DNA from: Gymnothorax reevesii
Taxonomy: Eukaryota; Chordata; Actinopteri; Anguilliformes; Muraenidae
Assembly (NCBI GenBank): GCA_029721435.1
Contig: CM056583.1
Span: 52,183,620 to 52,247,619 of the forward strand
DNA: 64,000 bases
Direction: 5' to 3'
Shown: positions 10,400 to 22,669 of the stretch, piece after piece
Position numbering within the stretch: position 1 is the first letter of the stretch
How the letters are laid out: the number at the start of each line of letters is the position of its first letter
The notes under the pieces: model-generated
Told to the model about the DNA's origin: nothing
Database searches by the model: none
Seen by the model: the letters and a program-made list of their open reading frames with translations, nothing else
Translations under genes and position numbers: made by a program

Positions 10400-11549
10400 G
10401 CCATCAGCTAAAATAAGCCAGAGGAGGTAGGAGTGTCATGACTCTTTAAATCTTAACAGCCAATCACTGTAAATAAATTTAAATTATTGAAACAGTGGAA
10501 ATTAATGTATTCTGACTGGTCTGAGGTTACTAAGATAAGTGAGGGAATTCCTAATATTTTTATGACTCTCAAAATTTCACCCTATGTTTTGTTATGATGT
10601 GTTGTGTTCTGATGTGTTGTATTAAGATTCTGCTAAGCGTGGATGGTTCTTATATTCATTTTACTGATGATACTCTTAACTACTGGTTGTTTGTTGTGCT
10701 GTTTGGTTGGTGACAAAATTCTCAGAATTATTTGATACGCGGAGGGTGGAAATGTTCATGACTGCTCAGCGATTCACATATTTCGGTTCTTTTTTATTTG
10801 ATTCACCAATAAGTTTGGAAGCCACTGAGCAGCATTATAAATTATGTTCAAATGATATTGCACCAACCAGAGTGTATAAAGAAGTTCAGGGCAAAATTGC
10901 CTCCATTGGGAGAGGGCAGAAACCAAAGTCCTATTTTAAACTTAAAATCATAATGCGTTCTGCACTGCCTCTGTAGTTGAAATGACTTGCGTGCATAAAC
11001 GACCGCGCGCCATCCTGCTGGAGAGATTTCACGACGCAGGGAGCAGTTTTGCCATCTTTAACCACAATGTTAATCCACAAGCCTTCTCCCCAAAGCCTGC
11101 TGCTTTGCGGTGTTTACCAAGTGTTTAGGCGTGCAATCTGCATACCTAACCGAGCATGATGAAACTGTGTCACTTCCCATTTGAGTGCGAGGCGCGCTCC
11201 CTCGGCGGACGCCGCTTACCACAGATGCAGCAGGGAACAAGGATTTAGAGTGCATCCCGCAGATATTGACAGACAGCTTAAAGAGATCACACTTACCTTG
11301 TATCAGTCACCGCACATGCTTTGGGTGTTTTCTAAGTAAGGGAACGTCTACAAATTTCAGAAAATGGCAACTTTTTATATCAGAATTCAACCCTTTCAGG
11401 GGTGTTATTTCAAGGTATTTTTCTGTATAATTTCTGCGGATTGTGGAACAGGGAACAAGGATTTGCACTTTGTACTGTAATCCATGGAATATTTCAATTA
11501 TGAATCTACATAAGTGCAATGCATATATGCATGATTGTTATTATTATTA
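10400..11549. other. Non-coding, no gene seen
   Basis: The 89-codon frame at 10707-10976 has no recognisable domain. A modestly GC-rich part lies at 10990-11230. No repeat family is recognised before the ATT-flanked Tc1 begins. Confidence 0.45.
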
Positions 11550-13421
11550 CAACCCCAATTCTGAAATAGTTGGAACAAAGTGTAAATTGTAAATAAAATC
11601 AAAATGCAATGACTTTCAGATCACATGAGCCAATATGTTATTTACAATAGAACATAGATAACATTTCAAATGTTGAAACTGAGACATTTTCCATTTTCAT
11701 CCACAAAATTAGCTTATTTCAAATTCTCTGGCTGCACCAGGTCTCAAAAAAGTTGGGACACAGGCAAAAAAAGGGCTGAAAAAACTATTAATATATGAGA
11801 CAATCAGCTAAAAGAACATTTAGCAAGTAATTAAGTTAACTGGCGTCAGGTGTGTAACATGATTGGCAATAAAACGGATGTCTTCGAGAGGCTGAGTCTC
11901 TCAGAAGTAAAGATGGCCAAAGGCTCTCCAACCTGCGAAGGCTTGCAAAAAAAAATACTTTAATAACTTTAAAAAAAATGCTCCTCAACATCTAATTGCA
12001 AAGGCTTAGAAGGTCTCATCATCAACAGTGCATAACATCATCAAAAGATTCAGAGAAACTGGGAAAATCTCTGTGCATAAGGGATAAGGCCGAAGACCAT
12101 TACTGGATACCCATGATCTTCGGGCCCTCAGACGCCACTGCATCACTCACTGGCATGATTCTGTCATTGATATTACTAAATGGACTCAGGAATACTTCAA
12201 GAAACCACTGTCTGTAAACACAGACCGCCGTGCCATCCACAGATGCCACCTAAAACTATCATGCAAAAAGGAAGCCATTGTTGAGTATGATCTAAAAGCG
12301 CCGCCGTGTTCTGTGGGCGAAGGCTCATGTATAATGGAATGTAGCAAAGTGGCAAAGTGTCCTGTGGTCAGGGGAGTCCGAATTTGACATTCTTGTTGGA
12401 AATCATGGGCGTCATGTTCTCCGGGCTAAAGAGGAGAAAGGCCACCCCTCCTATTATCAGCGTTCAGTTTAAATGCCTGCATCTCTGATGGTTTGGGGAT
12501 GCATCAGTGCATATGATGTAGGACACCTGCATGTTTTAACAAGAGCAATGCAGAGCGTTGCATATGCCCCCACCTGTATGTTGATCAAGGGCATATTGAG
12601 ATGGCTGCTGTGGCGGCCATATTAGATATTGCACGACGCTGGTTTTCGAAAGGTACCTTCCTCTAGCCACTCCCAATACGCCATTTAGAAATGGCATCAA
12701 TCCGACAAGGGATTCTATAGTTATCCCACGGAAACGAAAAGTTAATGGACGACGGTCGGACATGGTGTCGACATTATGCCCCCTATCCTCTTTGGAGGGC
12801 GGGGGCATAAAAAGCACCATGAATGCTGAAAGGTACATGAAGGTTTTAGAGCAACATATGCTCCCCCCAGATGACATCTATTCCAGGGAAGGCCTTGTGT
12901 ATTTCAGCAAGACAATACAAAACCACATGCTGCAGCTATTACAACAGCATGGCTTCATAGCAGAAGAGTCCATGTGCTGAACTGGCCTGCCCACAGTCCT
13001 GATCTTTCACCGATTGAGAACATTTGGCGCATAATTAAACTAAAAGTCCGTCAAAGGAGACTCAAAACTCTCCAGCAGCTGGAAGCCTGTATCAAACAAG
13101 AGTGGGATCAAATTCCAATGACTAAACTCAAGAAACTTGTCTCCTCAATGCCCAGATGCCTCCACTCAGCGTTAAAAAGAAGAGGGGATGCTACACCATG
13201 GTAATCAGGCCTCTGTCCCAAATTTTTTGAGACCTGTAGCAGCCATCAAATTTGAAATGAGCTCATTTTGTGGATGAAATTGTAAAATTTCTCAGTTTCA
13301 ACATTTGCTATGTTATCTCTGTTCTATTGTGAATAAAATACTGGCTGGTGTGATTTGAACCTCATTGCGCTTTGATTTTATTCACAATTTACACTTTGTG
13401 CCAACTATTACGGAATTGTTG
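11550..13421 (+). mobile_element. Tc1-type transposon with decayed DD34E transposase
   Basis: Terminal inverted repeats of about 75 bp (11550-11627 and 13345-13421, both opening CAAC and sharing the block TAGTTGG-ACAAAGTGTAAATTGT), with TA on each side (11548-11549, 13422-13423). The plus-strand transposase is frameshifted. An HTH region is near 11990-12080. The first catalytic Asp is Gly in WSGESEF (GGG at 12371-12373). The second Asp survives in QQDNTKPH (12911-12913), and the Glu in SPIEN lies 34 residues on (13016-13018), the DD34E spacing of Tc1. The C-terminal frame is open to 13204. A 243-bp MITE interrupts the gene. The element sits inside an ATT microsatellite. Confidence 0.85.
12565..12807. 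mobile_element. Hairpin-ended MITE inside the Tc1 element
   Basis: The Tc1 frame is interrupted by 243 bp bounded by TGCCCCCACC and, inverted, TGCCCCCGCC, flanked by TA (12563-12564, 12808-12809). Near the right end, TATGCCCCC (12775-12783) and GGGGGCATA (12801-12809) form a hairpin. On the minus strand this hairpin is followed by a GTCCGACCGTCGTCC run. The hairpin-then-CCGTC layout recurs at 30942. No coding capacity is seen. About 30 bp just left of it also does not fit the Tc1 frame, so the true left edge may be slightly further out. Confidence 0.55.
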
Positions 13422-13423
13422 TA

Positions 13424-13460
13424 TTATTATTATTATTATCAGCATCATCATCATCATAAT
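13424..13460. repeat. ATT then ATC microsatellite
   Basis: ATTATTATT followed by CATCATCAT directly at the right end of the Tc1 element. The left flank (11540-11549) is also ATT, so the transposon split a microsatellite. Confidence 0.85.
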
Positions 13461-14122
13461 CTGCAAATACTTAGCAAGAAGATAAGAAGCTTGCTGCCCG
13501 TGTGATCTATTCCATCCAGGGGTAGGACATTTCTGAACTTATTTCAAAAAGACATGAGAATCTGAGCCATGCTGTGAAGAGACACAGGACAACTAATGCT
13601 TTTTATGACGTCAAAATACAGGATAAATGTTGTATTGTCGGAATTAATTTTATTTTCAGAAATAAGCAAACCGTTTATGCAGACCATTGGTTCATAATGT
13701 TGAATCTGTGATAGCCATCACAACCACCCCTCAATTAGTGAGTTTTGTCAAATCAAAATGCTTTGAAATCGAAACTCCACCCTCTTGCTTGTGTAAGCCA
13801 CAGTGAAATGCATCATGATTTGGGCTCTTTTTGTTGTTTTGTTTAGTGATGTTTATGACAGTTTCTCCCTCTGAGTTGGACAGGACTGGAGAGTGAAGAG
13901 TGGCTTGTGTTCTGAGTGCTTTGTGTCTCTGTCGTTGAGTTGGATGGGTTCCCGGCCTCAGCCTTCAAAGTGCTCTCAGATGGGAAACGCATATTTATTC
14001 TGGGACCATTGTTTATACTGTATTATTTTATTTGAATAGTAAATACAGTATGTCTGATCATATTGTTTACCTTTCTCCAGAAATAATTGGCATCATATTC
14101 ACAATCACCCACAGATCCTCCC
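13461..14122. other. Non-coding, no feature seen
   Basis: Unique sequence without a supported gene or recognisable repeat. Confidence 0.5.
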
Positions 14123-14163
14123 TCATCATCATCATCATCATCATTATCATCATCATCATCATC
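14123..14163. repeat. (ATC)n microsatellite
   Basis: Thirteen ATC units with one ATT interruption. Confidence 0.95.
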
Positions 14164-14234
14164 GTAGCATTATCTTCAAACTTTGCTTTTCTTCTTTTTC
14201 TTTGTATTATTTTATGTGACTCTCTCCAGTTCTT

Positions 14235-14700
14235 GATGTTCTGTTAGGTGTTTTAGGTCATGCCTCAGCTACTTCCTGCAGCTCAGACACATAACACTCT
14301 CCACAAGATATGGGCTGTTCCGAGGACGGCCGATAGCTGTGCTCTTCCGATGTTGTCTGCTACTCCTAACTCCTCTTTGATGACCATAAGTTCAATGCTC
14401 ACTTTGGCAGCCTGGTGGATGCGCTTCACTTTGAACACAAGTTCTTGGTACCTGTCCACCTTCTCATTTTCTGTCATCACAATGTTCTGATTCTTGCTGG
14501 TATTGCAATGTCTATTGATATCCATTTCTTGGTTCTTTTCTGTCGGAATGTCATGTCTGGTCTATTGTGTTTCAGTGTCTTGTCTTTGTAGACAGTCATA
14601 TCCCAAGTGATTCTCACTTCATCATTCTCAACAACTGGCAAGGGTCAGTGTTCATACCATCTAATTGTAGACTCTAATCCATTATTATGATGATAATAAT
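14235..14700 (-). pseudogene. Non-LTR retrotransposon pol C-terminal fragment
   Basis: Read on the minus strand, the frames give the post-RT segment found in many fish and invertebrate LINEs: a WYEH-x-PLPVVENDEV block (about 14625-14672), HNRPDMTF (about 14548-14575), an IDIAIPA motif (about 14500-14520), then KVDRYQELVFKVKRIHQ (about 14415-14470). The 80-codon open frame 14283-14525 covers part of it; the IDIAIP motif lies in a neighbouring frame, so at least one frameshift exists. RT catalytic motifs are not in this fragment. The clade cannot be settled from this piece. Confidence 0.65.
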
Positions 14701-15960
14701 TATTATTATTTTAGGGAGGCAAAGAAACTGCATTTTTGCATGCAAATAAAGTAAGCGCAAATGTAGTTTTACTAATGACTCAACAGTGTGCTATTGGCGA
14801 TTAGCAGTGTTCAGTATTTAGCTGTTCCTTTTCTAAAGGCTGTGTTTGTAAATGGGGCAATTGGGGTGATGAGTGTGACTTCGGACTGTGTTCTGTGGAG
14901 TGACGGGGCCAGGGCGCTCCTCCACCAGGGTTTGATGTCCAAGTTATCCTGAGCACTGAGGCTCTCCATCTCTGGGGGCAACAGTGGGGTTAAGAATACT
15001 CTGGTGCTTTACTTGGAGTAGGGTATCACAGGGTAAAATCTCACTGAGACTACTTCAGCATACCAGAGCAGCAGTACTGAGGCTCAATACCACCTACACT
15101 TCCAATAAGCACCATAATTCATTGGATGTGACACATGTTTTTGGTTCCATTGGCTAAGTCAGTCACAGGATCTGAATTCAAGTCAAATAGTACCAGAAAC
15201 ATGTAGTAACTGAAGATGGCTGCAGTACAGGCTTGGGAGAACATCAGCGAGAGGATACCCAGTGTCTGGTGGTGATTTCTGTGTCACAGATGTCAAGCAG
15301 GCCTCGCATGCAAAGGACATGTGACCAAATATTAAAAAATAATTACTAAACTCCACATTTTGTTAAACAGTCCAATATCTTTTTGAGAGTGTGTACCAAA
15401 GGTGCTATCATTTCTTAGTGACACATCCAGTCTGGTTGAAAACACAATTCAAGTTATAAACCTGACAGTGCATGTCGAGCCTATTGTCATTGTAACCATT
15501 GTAATGTAATGTGCTTCTCCTTCATTGACAGTTGCTGTAATATATTTTTATACTCAAGGAGTTGGGAGATTTTTGAGCGATGAGCACAACATTGGCTAGT
15601 CGGTTATTCTCAATAATCCCAGTAATAATCAAATCATCCTATTTTATTATTAGAATTATTATTTATTATTATTATTCTATTATTAGAATCCAGGAAGAGG
15701 AGGTCAGGGTCCAGACAGCCCATGCAGCAATGCCAGTGCACTAGACATGCTTCAGCGTTACCATGGTAATGCTGCCTGGACTCCAAGTGATATCTGCAGT
15801 CGCTGTTGCACTCTCTTCACCTGTGTCTACGCTGTATCTCCGGCAGCAGAAATACATGCAGATAATTCTGCTTTCCGCGCTGTTTTTCCCCCGCATTTCC
15901 TCATGCCTCAGTGCAGAGACGTAGCTCAGTGTAAGAGTTCACTGTGACCGTAGGGGATTA
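14701..15960. other. Non-coding, ATT microsatellites
   Basis: Short ATT tracts near 14697-14714 and 15643-15685. No gene or transposon is recognised, although 15720-15930 is somewhat GC-richer. Confidence 0.5.
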
Positions 15961-16039
15961 CTGATTACATATTTAGCAGTTGCGCCTGATATAGCTGTAA
16001 GGTTTTATCACTTGGCTCTGATGGTTTGTGCGCGTTCTC

Positions 16040-16215
16040 TTCCCAAGAAGCCCGGGACGTGATGTCATTTGCATAAAGCCCAGGGCGAGGTTCAGCGCAG
16101 CATCGATCGGCCTGTCCGTGAGTGCTCCTCACACCTCCGCATTGATCAGCGGAGTCTGGGCTTTTTTTCATTCCTCGCTGAGACGGTGTTACACAGAGTT
16201 CATCTCCTACACTTT
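16040..16215. promoter_or_regulatory. Candidate regulatory block, CpG-bearing
   Basis: Unique sequence with a CRE-like TGATGTCA next to an octamer-like ATTTGCATAA (about 16060-16076), and several CpGs (CGATCGG, CCGCATTGATCAGCGG). The overlapping frames 15965-16306 (minus) and 16028-16237 (plus) show no protein similarity. Regulatory function is inference. Confidence 0.25.
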
Positions 16216-16317
16216 CGTTTTTGGAATCCTTTATTGACACTTTCTTCAACCGGATTAACAAAGCCAACAAACTGTAGTTTGAGGCTGGTCTCTCTCTCCA
16301 TTTCACTCTCTCTCACA

Positions 16318-16445
16318 CAATCCCCCTTACCTACCAACACACCCATGCAGACGCACCCCAAACACACACATATACACGCACAGATAATCACTACACACCC
16401 ACCCAAAGATGCGCGCACACACCCCTCACGCCCACACATGCACAA
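16318..16445. repeat. CA-rich low-complexity tract
   Basis: Interrupted CACA/CCCA units, not a clean microsatellite. Confidence 0.7.
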
Positions 16446-17095
16446 AGGTGTACTTTAGCTGTAAAAGGACACCATCTTTTCTTTCCCCTGCTTACATTTT
16501 ATGTATCTTGGAATAATAATTATTGCATTAATGATTATAATAATAAATCAGTTAGAATGATCACCACCATTACCATCATAATCATAGTAATCATAATCAT
16601 AATAACAGTGAGAAGAAAAAGCTAAGGACAATGCGATAATAATCAAGAAAAACAAGGTATCTGTTTAGAACTGTACATGGATGGTTTTTCCCTAATATTA
16701 GCTCACTCATTGAACTCTGTAAGATGGGGGACTCACTGCTGTAATTTTGCTGGTTTCCACATACAGACCTCAAAGCCATTGTGACGGGATGAGAGGTTCA
16801 TGAAAAGTGTGTTGTGGGCTCGACCCTTTTGGGCTCAACCCTCTGTATCATTACCATGTTCCCAATGGCCTTCCCTTCCCTCACCCCGCAGCTTTTTCTG
16901 CTACAGGCTGGTCTCTCAGCACAGAGAACCTGTGGGGGGGTTACCCCTCTTTTTGTTGCCCGCCTTTGTATTTGGGCTGCGTCAGTGGTTTGCTGCGGAG
17001 GAGCGCGATCTGTCTCTTCGCACCTGGGCTGTGCCGCGACTGAGGCCCGGCTGAGGCTCAGTCTTTTGCTGCAGGCCCAGACTGGCTGCACATCA
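16446..17095. other. Non-coding, ATA/ATC-rich then unique
   Basis: 16510-16610 is rich in ATAATA and ATCATA. Three mutually overlapping frames at 16800-17113 cannot all be real, and none has recognisable motifs. Confidence 0.45.
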
Positions 17096-17170
17096 CACAT
17101 CATCACGACATAATTACTGCTTGTAATTAGCGCTGTGATATGAAATAAGCAGCGCTGGTGATGTGCAGCA
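17095..17170. promoter_or_regulatory. Candidate conserved non-coding element
   Basis: Contains ATAATTACTG, TGTAATTAGCGCTG and AATAAGCAGCGCTG in 60 bp: two TAATTA-type homeodomain cores and a repeated GCGCTG. It lies in a transposon-poor block. Conservation is not testable here. Confidence 0.3.
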
Positions 17171-17306
17171 ATGAGACACGTTCTGCACTGGCTGAAGCTT
17201 CTCTATCATTTCTCTCGGTAGTTTTTGTTAAGGCGGAGAAAAGGAAGGAAATGCAATTGTTAGTGAATAAATGAAATGAATAAAGATTACAATGACCGAG
17301 CAGCTG

Positions 17307-17366
<60 letters not shown>
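17307..17366. repeat. (ATCT)n microsatellite, about 15 units
   Basis: Sixty bases of uninterrupted ATCT repeats, ending CTGTCT. The purity suggests it is polymorphic. Confidence 0.98.
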
Positions 17367-18549
17367 GTCTTCTTTCATGTTTTCTTTGCTGTTTCTCTCT
17401 CCATCATGGTGGATATGTTTGCTTTAAATTGAAATATTTTGTGTAATCTTTTTGAAACCCCTGGGTTGAGTTTCCCCATTTCTATGTAAAAAATATTATA
17501 AAAAGTGTCTTTACATGAGGTTGATTGTTTAAAAATGACCCAATACAATATTACATAAAGGAATACAATCTTCAGCCCTGAGCGCAATGGGACAATTTCT
17601 GCTCATTTCTTGTCTGAGAAAAATCTCTTTATTAAATTCTGTTCTTCATTTTCTCCTTTCAGTAGGCTTCGGTTATGCATACCTGGGGTAAAGCAGATCT
17701 AATTTGTAGCCAAAGAAGACAATGGAGAGCAGGAATGAGCTGTTGCTCTTCATGCAGTTTTAAGGCAATGTTTATAGCATGTTCCCAGCAATATGACAGC
17801 CTTTGATGTCATTACTGATATTATGCTTGGTGAAAGGAGATGCAACATGGTGAGCGTGTAAAGATAAGTAACTGTACAGACTTTGATTATATAATTACAT
17901 GATGAGATATGCACCGTAGAAAAAAGGTCCTCGGCTCAGATCACAAGGAGAGCCTGACTGACTTCACAAACCGGCCTGTGGCTCGGTCCAGGATTTAAAT
18001 TGCAGGGGTACAAATGTTGGCAGATGGTTAACTCTTGTGCTCTGAGGGAAAGGTACGTGACATGATTTGTGTTGTGTTGATGAACCTTCTGTATTTCCTT
18101 TTTACTACTGCTATTATTATGATGATCATTATTATTTTTTTAGCTTAATCCCATTGAGATCAAAATTTCTTTTATAAGATTGGCCAAAGGATGGCCACAT
18201 GGTTTTTTTTTCTATGGATATAAGATCAAATCGTATTAAAAGAGAAACAACATGAATAAAAACATAATTGAGCGCAAAAAGCAATATGTCAGCTGAAAAT
18301 ATTCACAGAGAGTGCATAAAACACTGTTTTGTTCTTTCTGCTGGTCACCCTTGGCACATGGTGCTGAATCTTGCTGTGCTAAACTAGTAGTCATGCCACT
18401 AATACTGGCTTTACTTAGCTGCAGTTCCTAATAGAGTTATCTCAGTGGAGCTCATGTGAACCATGTAATCTGTTTACAAGGCTTGTTACTGATATTCATT
18501 TTTAAAAAGTGATCTCAGTCCACACATGTACACTCACTTGCACAAGGAC

Positions 18550-18550
<1 letters not shown>
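17367..18550. other. Non-coding, no feature seen
   Basis: Unique A/T-rich sequence without supported genes or known repeats. Confidence 0.5.

Positions 18551-18586
<36 letters not shown>
18551..18586. repeat. (CA)n microsatellite
   Basis: About 17 uninterrupted CA units. Confidence 0.97.
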
Positions 18587-18588
<2 letters not shown>

Positions 18589-20050
18589 CATGGACACTAG
18601 GTTCAAAAGAACGTTATTTCTTTCTTGGAATTTTTTTCCCATGTATTTTCGTAATACGTTTTAACACTAGGGGGTGCTGCCTATCCTTTTAAAGAGCTGT
18701 CCCAACACTGCCCGCAAGGGAAAAAGCAACTTTCTCCCATCTGAATATCATATCTGGATCTTGGTTTATTAATATAACCCTCCCTGGTAGACTAAGCTGC
18801 AAACTGTGTTGCTTCTGGTCCCAAGCAAGTCCTCTGAAAATCTAACAAATGAGGTCAGGGACTGGTTTGCGAGGAATCTCTGAACATCTAAAAAAAGAGT
18901 TTGTATAATACCTTGTTCAATCTGAAACAAGTTTTTCTCTACTATGACATTCTTGATTTACGGTCATGTGCTTAGCTCACTAATCAGAAACGACTAACAG
19001 AAGTTTTGGTTTGGAGCAGGGATGAAGGTAAGGCAATATGAATACTGATATTAAATCTTATAACTACTGTCCTGCCCGTCTCAAACACACCTCATCAGAG
19101 ATCATATCATATGATGAGCTGGGAAAGAAAAGAAAACAGTGAAGGAGTGCTGTAGGTGTGCACAGGGAGATGAATGAATGCGCTCATCTAAGGCACTGGC
19201 TAACAAAACAAAAGGAAAGTAAAATCAGCATTGCTTCATTTCACAGCCAAAATGTCAGCCATGCCACGCTTTACAAGAACACGGTGCTCTTTGTCAAATT
19301 GAATAAAATTATGCGACTATTGGAAGAATTCATTGTGACATTCCATCCCCAGCTTAAATATGACAATGAATTTTTTTTTTTTTTGTTTATAATTTGTTTT
19401 GTTTTATTTATTTATTTATTTTCCTTTCGGCAGTAGCTTAGACACTTAGCGTTAGACATTTCTCAGCTAAGAAGCTTTGATGTGACAGAAATTAGTCATT
19501 GTTCATCGCAACTGTGATCTGAAAACAGTTGACACTTGATTTCATTAATTGCTATCTTTCAACGGAGCAATGTGTAATTGATGTTCGTTGCAGCATTTGG
19601 AAGCGTCAAACAAGATTGGTGAAAGGAAGGAAAAAAACAACTGAAAAAACGAGGAAGGCTATTATTCTCAATTCACAACAAACAACCCCACATGACAAGA
19701 TAATCATTGCATTCAAGTTTACCTTTATCAGGACATAATGCCTTTTCTGCCCATAAAATAATAAATACGATGTTTTCTCTCTGCAGCCCTCAGAAAAGCG
19801 AATAATTACTGCACTCTGGTCTGAGTTCTTCGCAGTTAAAGGGAGAATTTTTATGTGACAAGAGGTAGAAATGTCATAGTGATTATTTTAAATTTAAGTT
19901 TGTGTGTGGTGTAGGAGAAGAGGTGTGGGGTGTGAATATACTTTATAAGGTACTCTGAGGTGTTATGAGGGGAGAAAAGTTTTCCAGCAAAAGTTTAACT
20001 CATTATCATTGCTATCATCATATCATGCTGTTTCTACTTTGGTAACAACT
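18587..20050. other. Non-coding, no feature seen
   Basis: Includes a T/TTTA-rich run at 19370-19425. The frames at 19158-19436 and 19529-19738 have no recognisable domains. Confidence 0.5.
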
Positions 20051-20080
20051 ATAATAATAATAATAATCATCATCATCATC
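20051..20080. repeat. (AAT)n/(ATC)n microsatellite
   Basis: Five AAT-type units followed by four CAT-type units. Confidence 0.9.
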
Positions 20081-20310
20081 GTTGTCGTAGGCTTCATCAT
20101 CGTTTTAGTGAATTAATTAAATATCGTAATATTTCTTTAGAATTATGCTATAATTGTAGTAAAGCTATTTTAATTGCAGCTTGAACATTGCTACAACTGG
20201 TGGTGGCTTCTGTAATTGTGAAAAGCCGACAACAACAATGAACCGTAAATGTGAGTGTTGTACGGTTTAAAGACCAGGGAGGTGCTGCTTTAATTGTATT
20301 CAGCCACAGA

Positions 20311-20331
20311 TTTTTTTTTTTTTTTTTTTTT
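20311..20331. repeat. Poly(T) run
   Basis: Twenty-one consecutive T bases. No LINE or SINE sequence is recognised next to it. Confidence 0.9.
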
Positions 20332-20449
20332 ACATTAAACTCAGGCTTCTTGTACAACATTTTAAGTTTACTTCCAAAAAAAGAAAAAAAAATCTTAAAT
20401 TCACCATGCAAATTTTCCCTTTTCAAGTGACCAAACACAAAAGTAATGA

Positions 20450-21190
20450 TGGAGAGGGCATAAACGATGTATTATTTCCACCGGTTGCTGGAAGAAGAAT
20501 TTTTAGCTGCGATGATTGTTTAATTTCGCCTCTCTGTCATTTAAATTAATACAACTCTTAAGGAGGATAGCACATCACTAAACACCTACTGGTATGTGAG
20601 AGGAGGGGGGAAAGAAAATTCCGCACTAATCGAATAACCCACTAGCCGTGTGTTATATTTAGACGCATGATAATTTAGGTTTTTCCACATTGGGAGTGTC
20701 TCTCTTGCAGCACTATCTGTAGTGGGGTAATGGCTTTATTCCTTTTCCTGGTGAAACATAGCTTTTGGCTATAGGATGCTAATTTCACTTTTCAATGTTT
20801 TTTTAATTTGGATTTTCAGATCCTGTCTGCAGAGCTCAGTGCTACGCAGGGCTATTGGGCTAACAGGCTTTCCAGGGACTATCAGCATTTACCTCATGGC
20901 AGCGAATAAAAAAAAAAAAGTGCTGGTGCTCATGTGAAGACGACAGGGCTTGATAAGCTCTGGAAAACGTTCTTTTGTGACATTAATTAGCCATTTTCCC
21001 TGTAAAAGTTTTGTCCCGGAGACAGGAGAATGTCATCAAAAGTTCACATGAAAAAATAAGAAAAAAAGTTCCCTTGAGAATCCATTTCAGCTGCCCGAAG
21101 GAAGGCACTGTCAAGAGGAGGCAGTGCGCTGAGGTCTATTTCCTGTGAACTTAAGTGCAGTTGCCGTCAATATTCTGGATGTTTTTCTCA
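20450..21190. promoter_or_regulatory. Candidate conserved non-coding block
   Basis: Transposon-free sequence with TTAAATTAATAC (about 20540), GACATTAATTAGCC (about 20980-20993) and CAGAGCTCAGTGC. Codon-like constraint is absent, but the base composition is even and free of simple repeats apart from one A run at 20908. It reads like the conserved non-coding DNA around developmental genes. This is pattern judgement only. Confidence 0.25.
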
Positions 21191-21720
21191 GGGCAGATTG
21201 GAAAGGTGGAAGGTCATCCCAATCCCTTTTTCCCTGATTTTCCAAATTTCTGTGGCTAATGTGATTTTTCACAAGTCCGGAATTTGTATTTGAATGGACC
21301 TCCGAACGAATATGTCTTTATTATAGAATTGGAAATAAATACACAGCTCTCATATATAGAAAGTAGCTGAAGCAATGTATTCAAGTGAGGTGTTTGCACG
21401 TTTTTTCCACACTAAGGGCTTTTGATTATGACACATTACCGAGAAAAAGCAACTGCCACAGTAAAATATCCTAATCACTTGCAATACAGTTTGTTCTGTT
21501 TTATATTATATGTTCAGAGCTATATTTTTCCCTCAAGAAAAATAGAAAAATTAGATCTTACTTTGAATTCACCTGATTACATACTTACTTACTTACTGTA
21601 CTTCACTGTAAAAAAATGGGTCTGTTTCAATGTAATTTCAAGTCAAGTCGGATGTCAAGTCAACAGACGTTATTTTTGAAATCTCTGGAACCTTTTTAAA
21701 GTTTTCTTGAGTTTCCATGA
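21191..21720. other. Non-coding, no feature seen
   Basis: Unique A/T-rich sequence. The 85-codon frame 21422-21679 has no known motif. Confidence 0.5.
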
Positions 21721-21746
21721 TTATTATTATTATTATTATTATTATT
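21721..21746. repeat. (ATT)n microsatellite
   Basis: Eight to nine perfect TTA units. Confidence 0.95.
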
Positions 21747-22665
21747 GACTGAAACTATTCAGACGGCAACATAAATCTTCTTTCAAAGGATATAAAGCAG
21801 CCAGTTTTTCATCAACATCCAAGTAAAATGGCTTTTGTTCCATGTGGCTCATACTGTAGTACAGTGTTTTTGCTCGTGTGTGTCTTCCCTGACTTCTGTT
21901 CCATTACAAATGCAGGGGTGGGGAATGTGCACTGGCACCTGAAGCGTAACAGTACTAGTTATATTGCACAGAGTCAAACGATTCACTCAGCGTGGGTGAG
22001 CTGTCTGTATGGAGGTGAAGGAGGGTGACCGTGTTCCCAGGCACGAGGGCAGCTCTGCCCACAAAGAGCAGCTACAGCTCTGCGCTCGGCGGCAGGCGAG
22101 AGAGAGCGGGCTGGAGCCTGGGGTGAGGTCTGGGAGTTCAGCTACAATGCCAAATATACACTGCCTGTCAGTTTCAGATACATGACACAGAGGACTACTT
22201 AGATACGCAGATATGTGTTTGATTGTGTTCATATGAATATGTTCTGTCATCCACCCTCCATTTCACATTGGCCATTTCCCACAAACTCAGGTGTCGGAGA
22301 AGGTTTGCAAAGGTTACTTCTGGTTGTTAAATTCCCCTTCACTAAAATAAAGGTAGGAACAGGTTAATGGAGATTGATTTGAGGAAAAAAATCTGAACAT
22401 TTTCATGAATAGGTGTGTTTATATGTGCTAAATGCTCCATTTTATGATTTATATTCCTCTTGCCTGTGATGCTGCTGTTCATCTCTAGTCTGCAGCAGAA
22501 ACTAGAATTTTCTTTCATAAACAGAATCACATGGCTGGAGCGGATCAAAGAAGACCTGCCATTGGAAATACAGGACTCAGCCCACTGGCGAAAATGTATT
22601 CACCTGTGCATTCCACTCATCCACGTTTTGGAGACGAGAGCCCAGCAGCGGTAATTAAAATCTGC
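21747..22665. other. Non-coding, no gene seen
   Basis: A GC-richer patch at 22020-22140 and otherwise unique sequence. GGTAATTAAAAT near 22650 is a homeodomain-type site just before the CpG-rich block. Confidence 0.45.
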
Positions 22666-22669
22666 TCAC

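Noticed and set aside
16798..17113. Overlapping frames on both strands as a gene
   Set aside because: Four frames overlap in one 300-bp segment and none has a recognisable domain.
17307..17366. CRISPR-like or regulatory repeat
   Set aside because: It is a plain ATCT microsatellite without spacers; no CRISPR array exists in this window.
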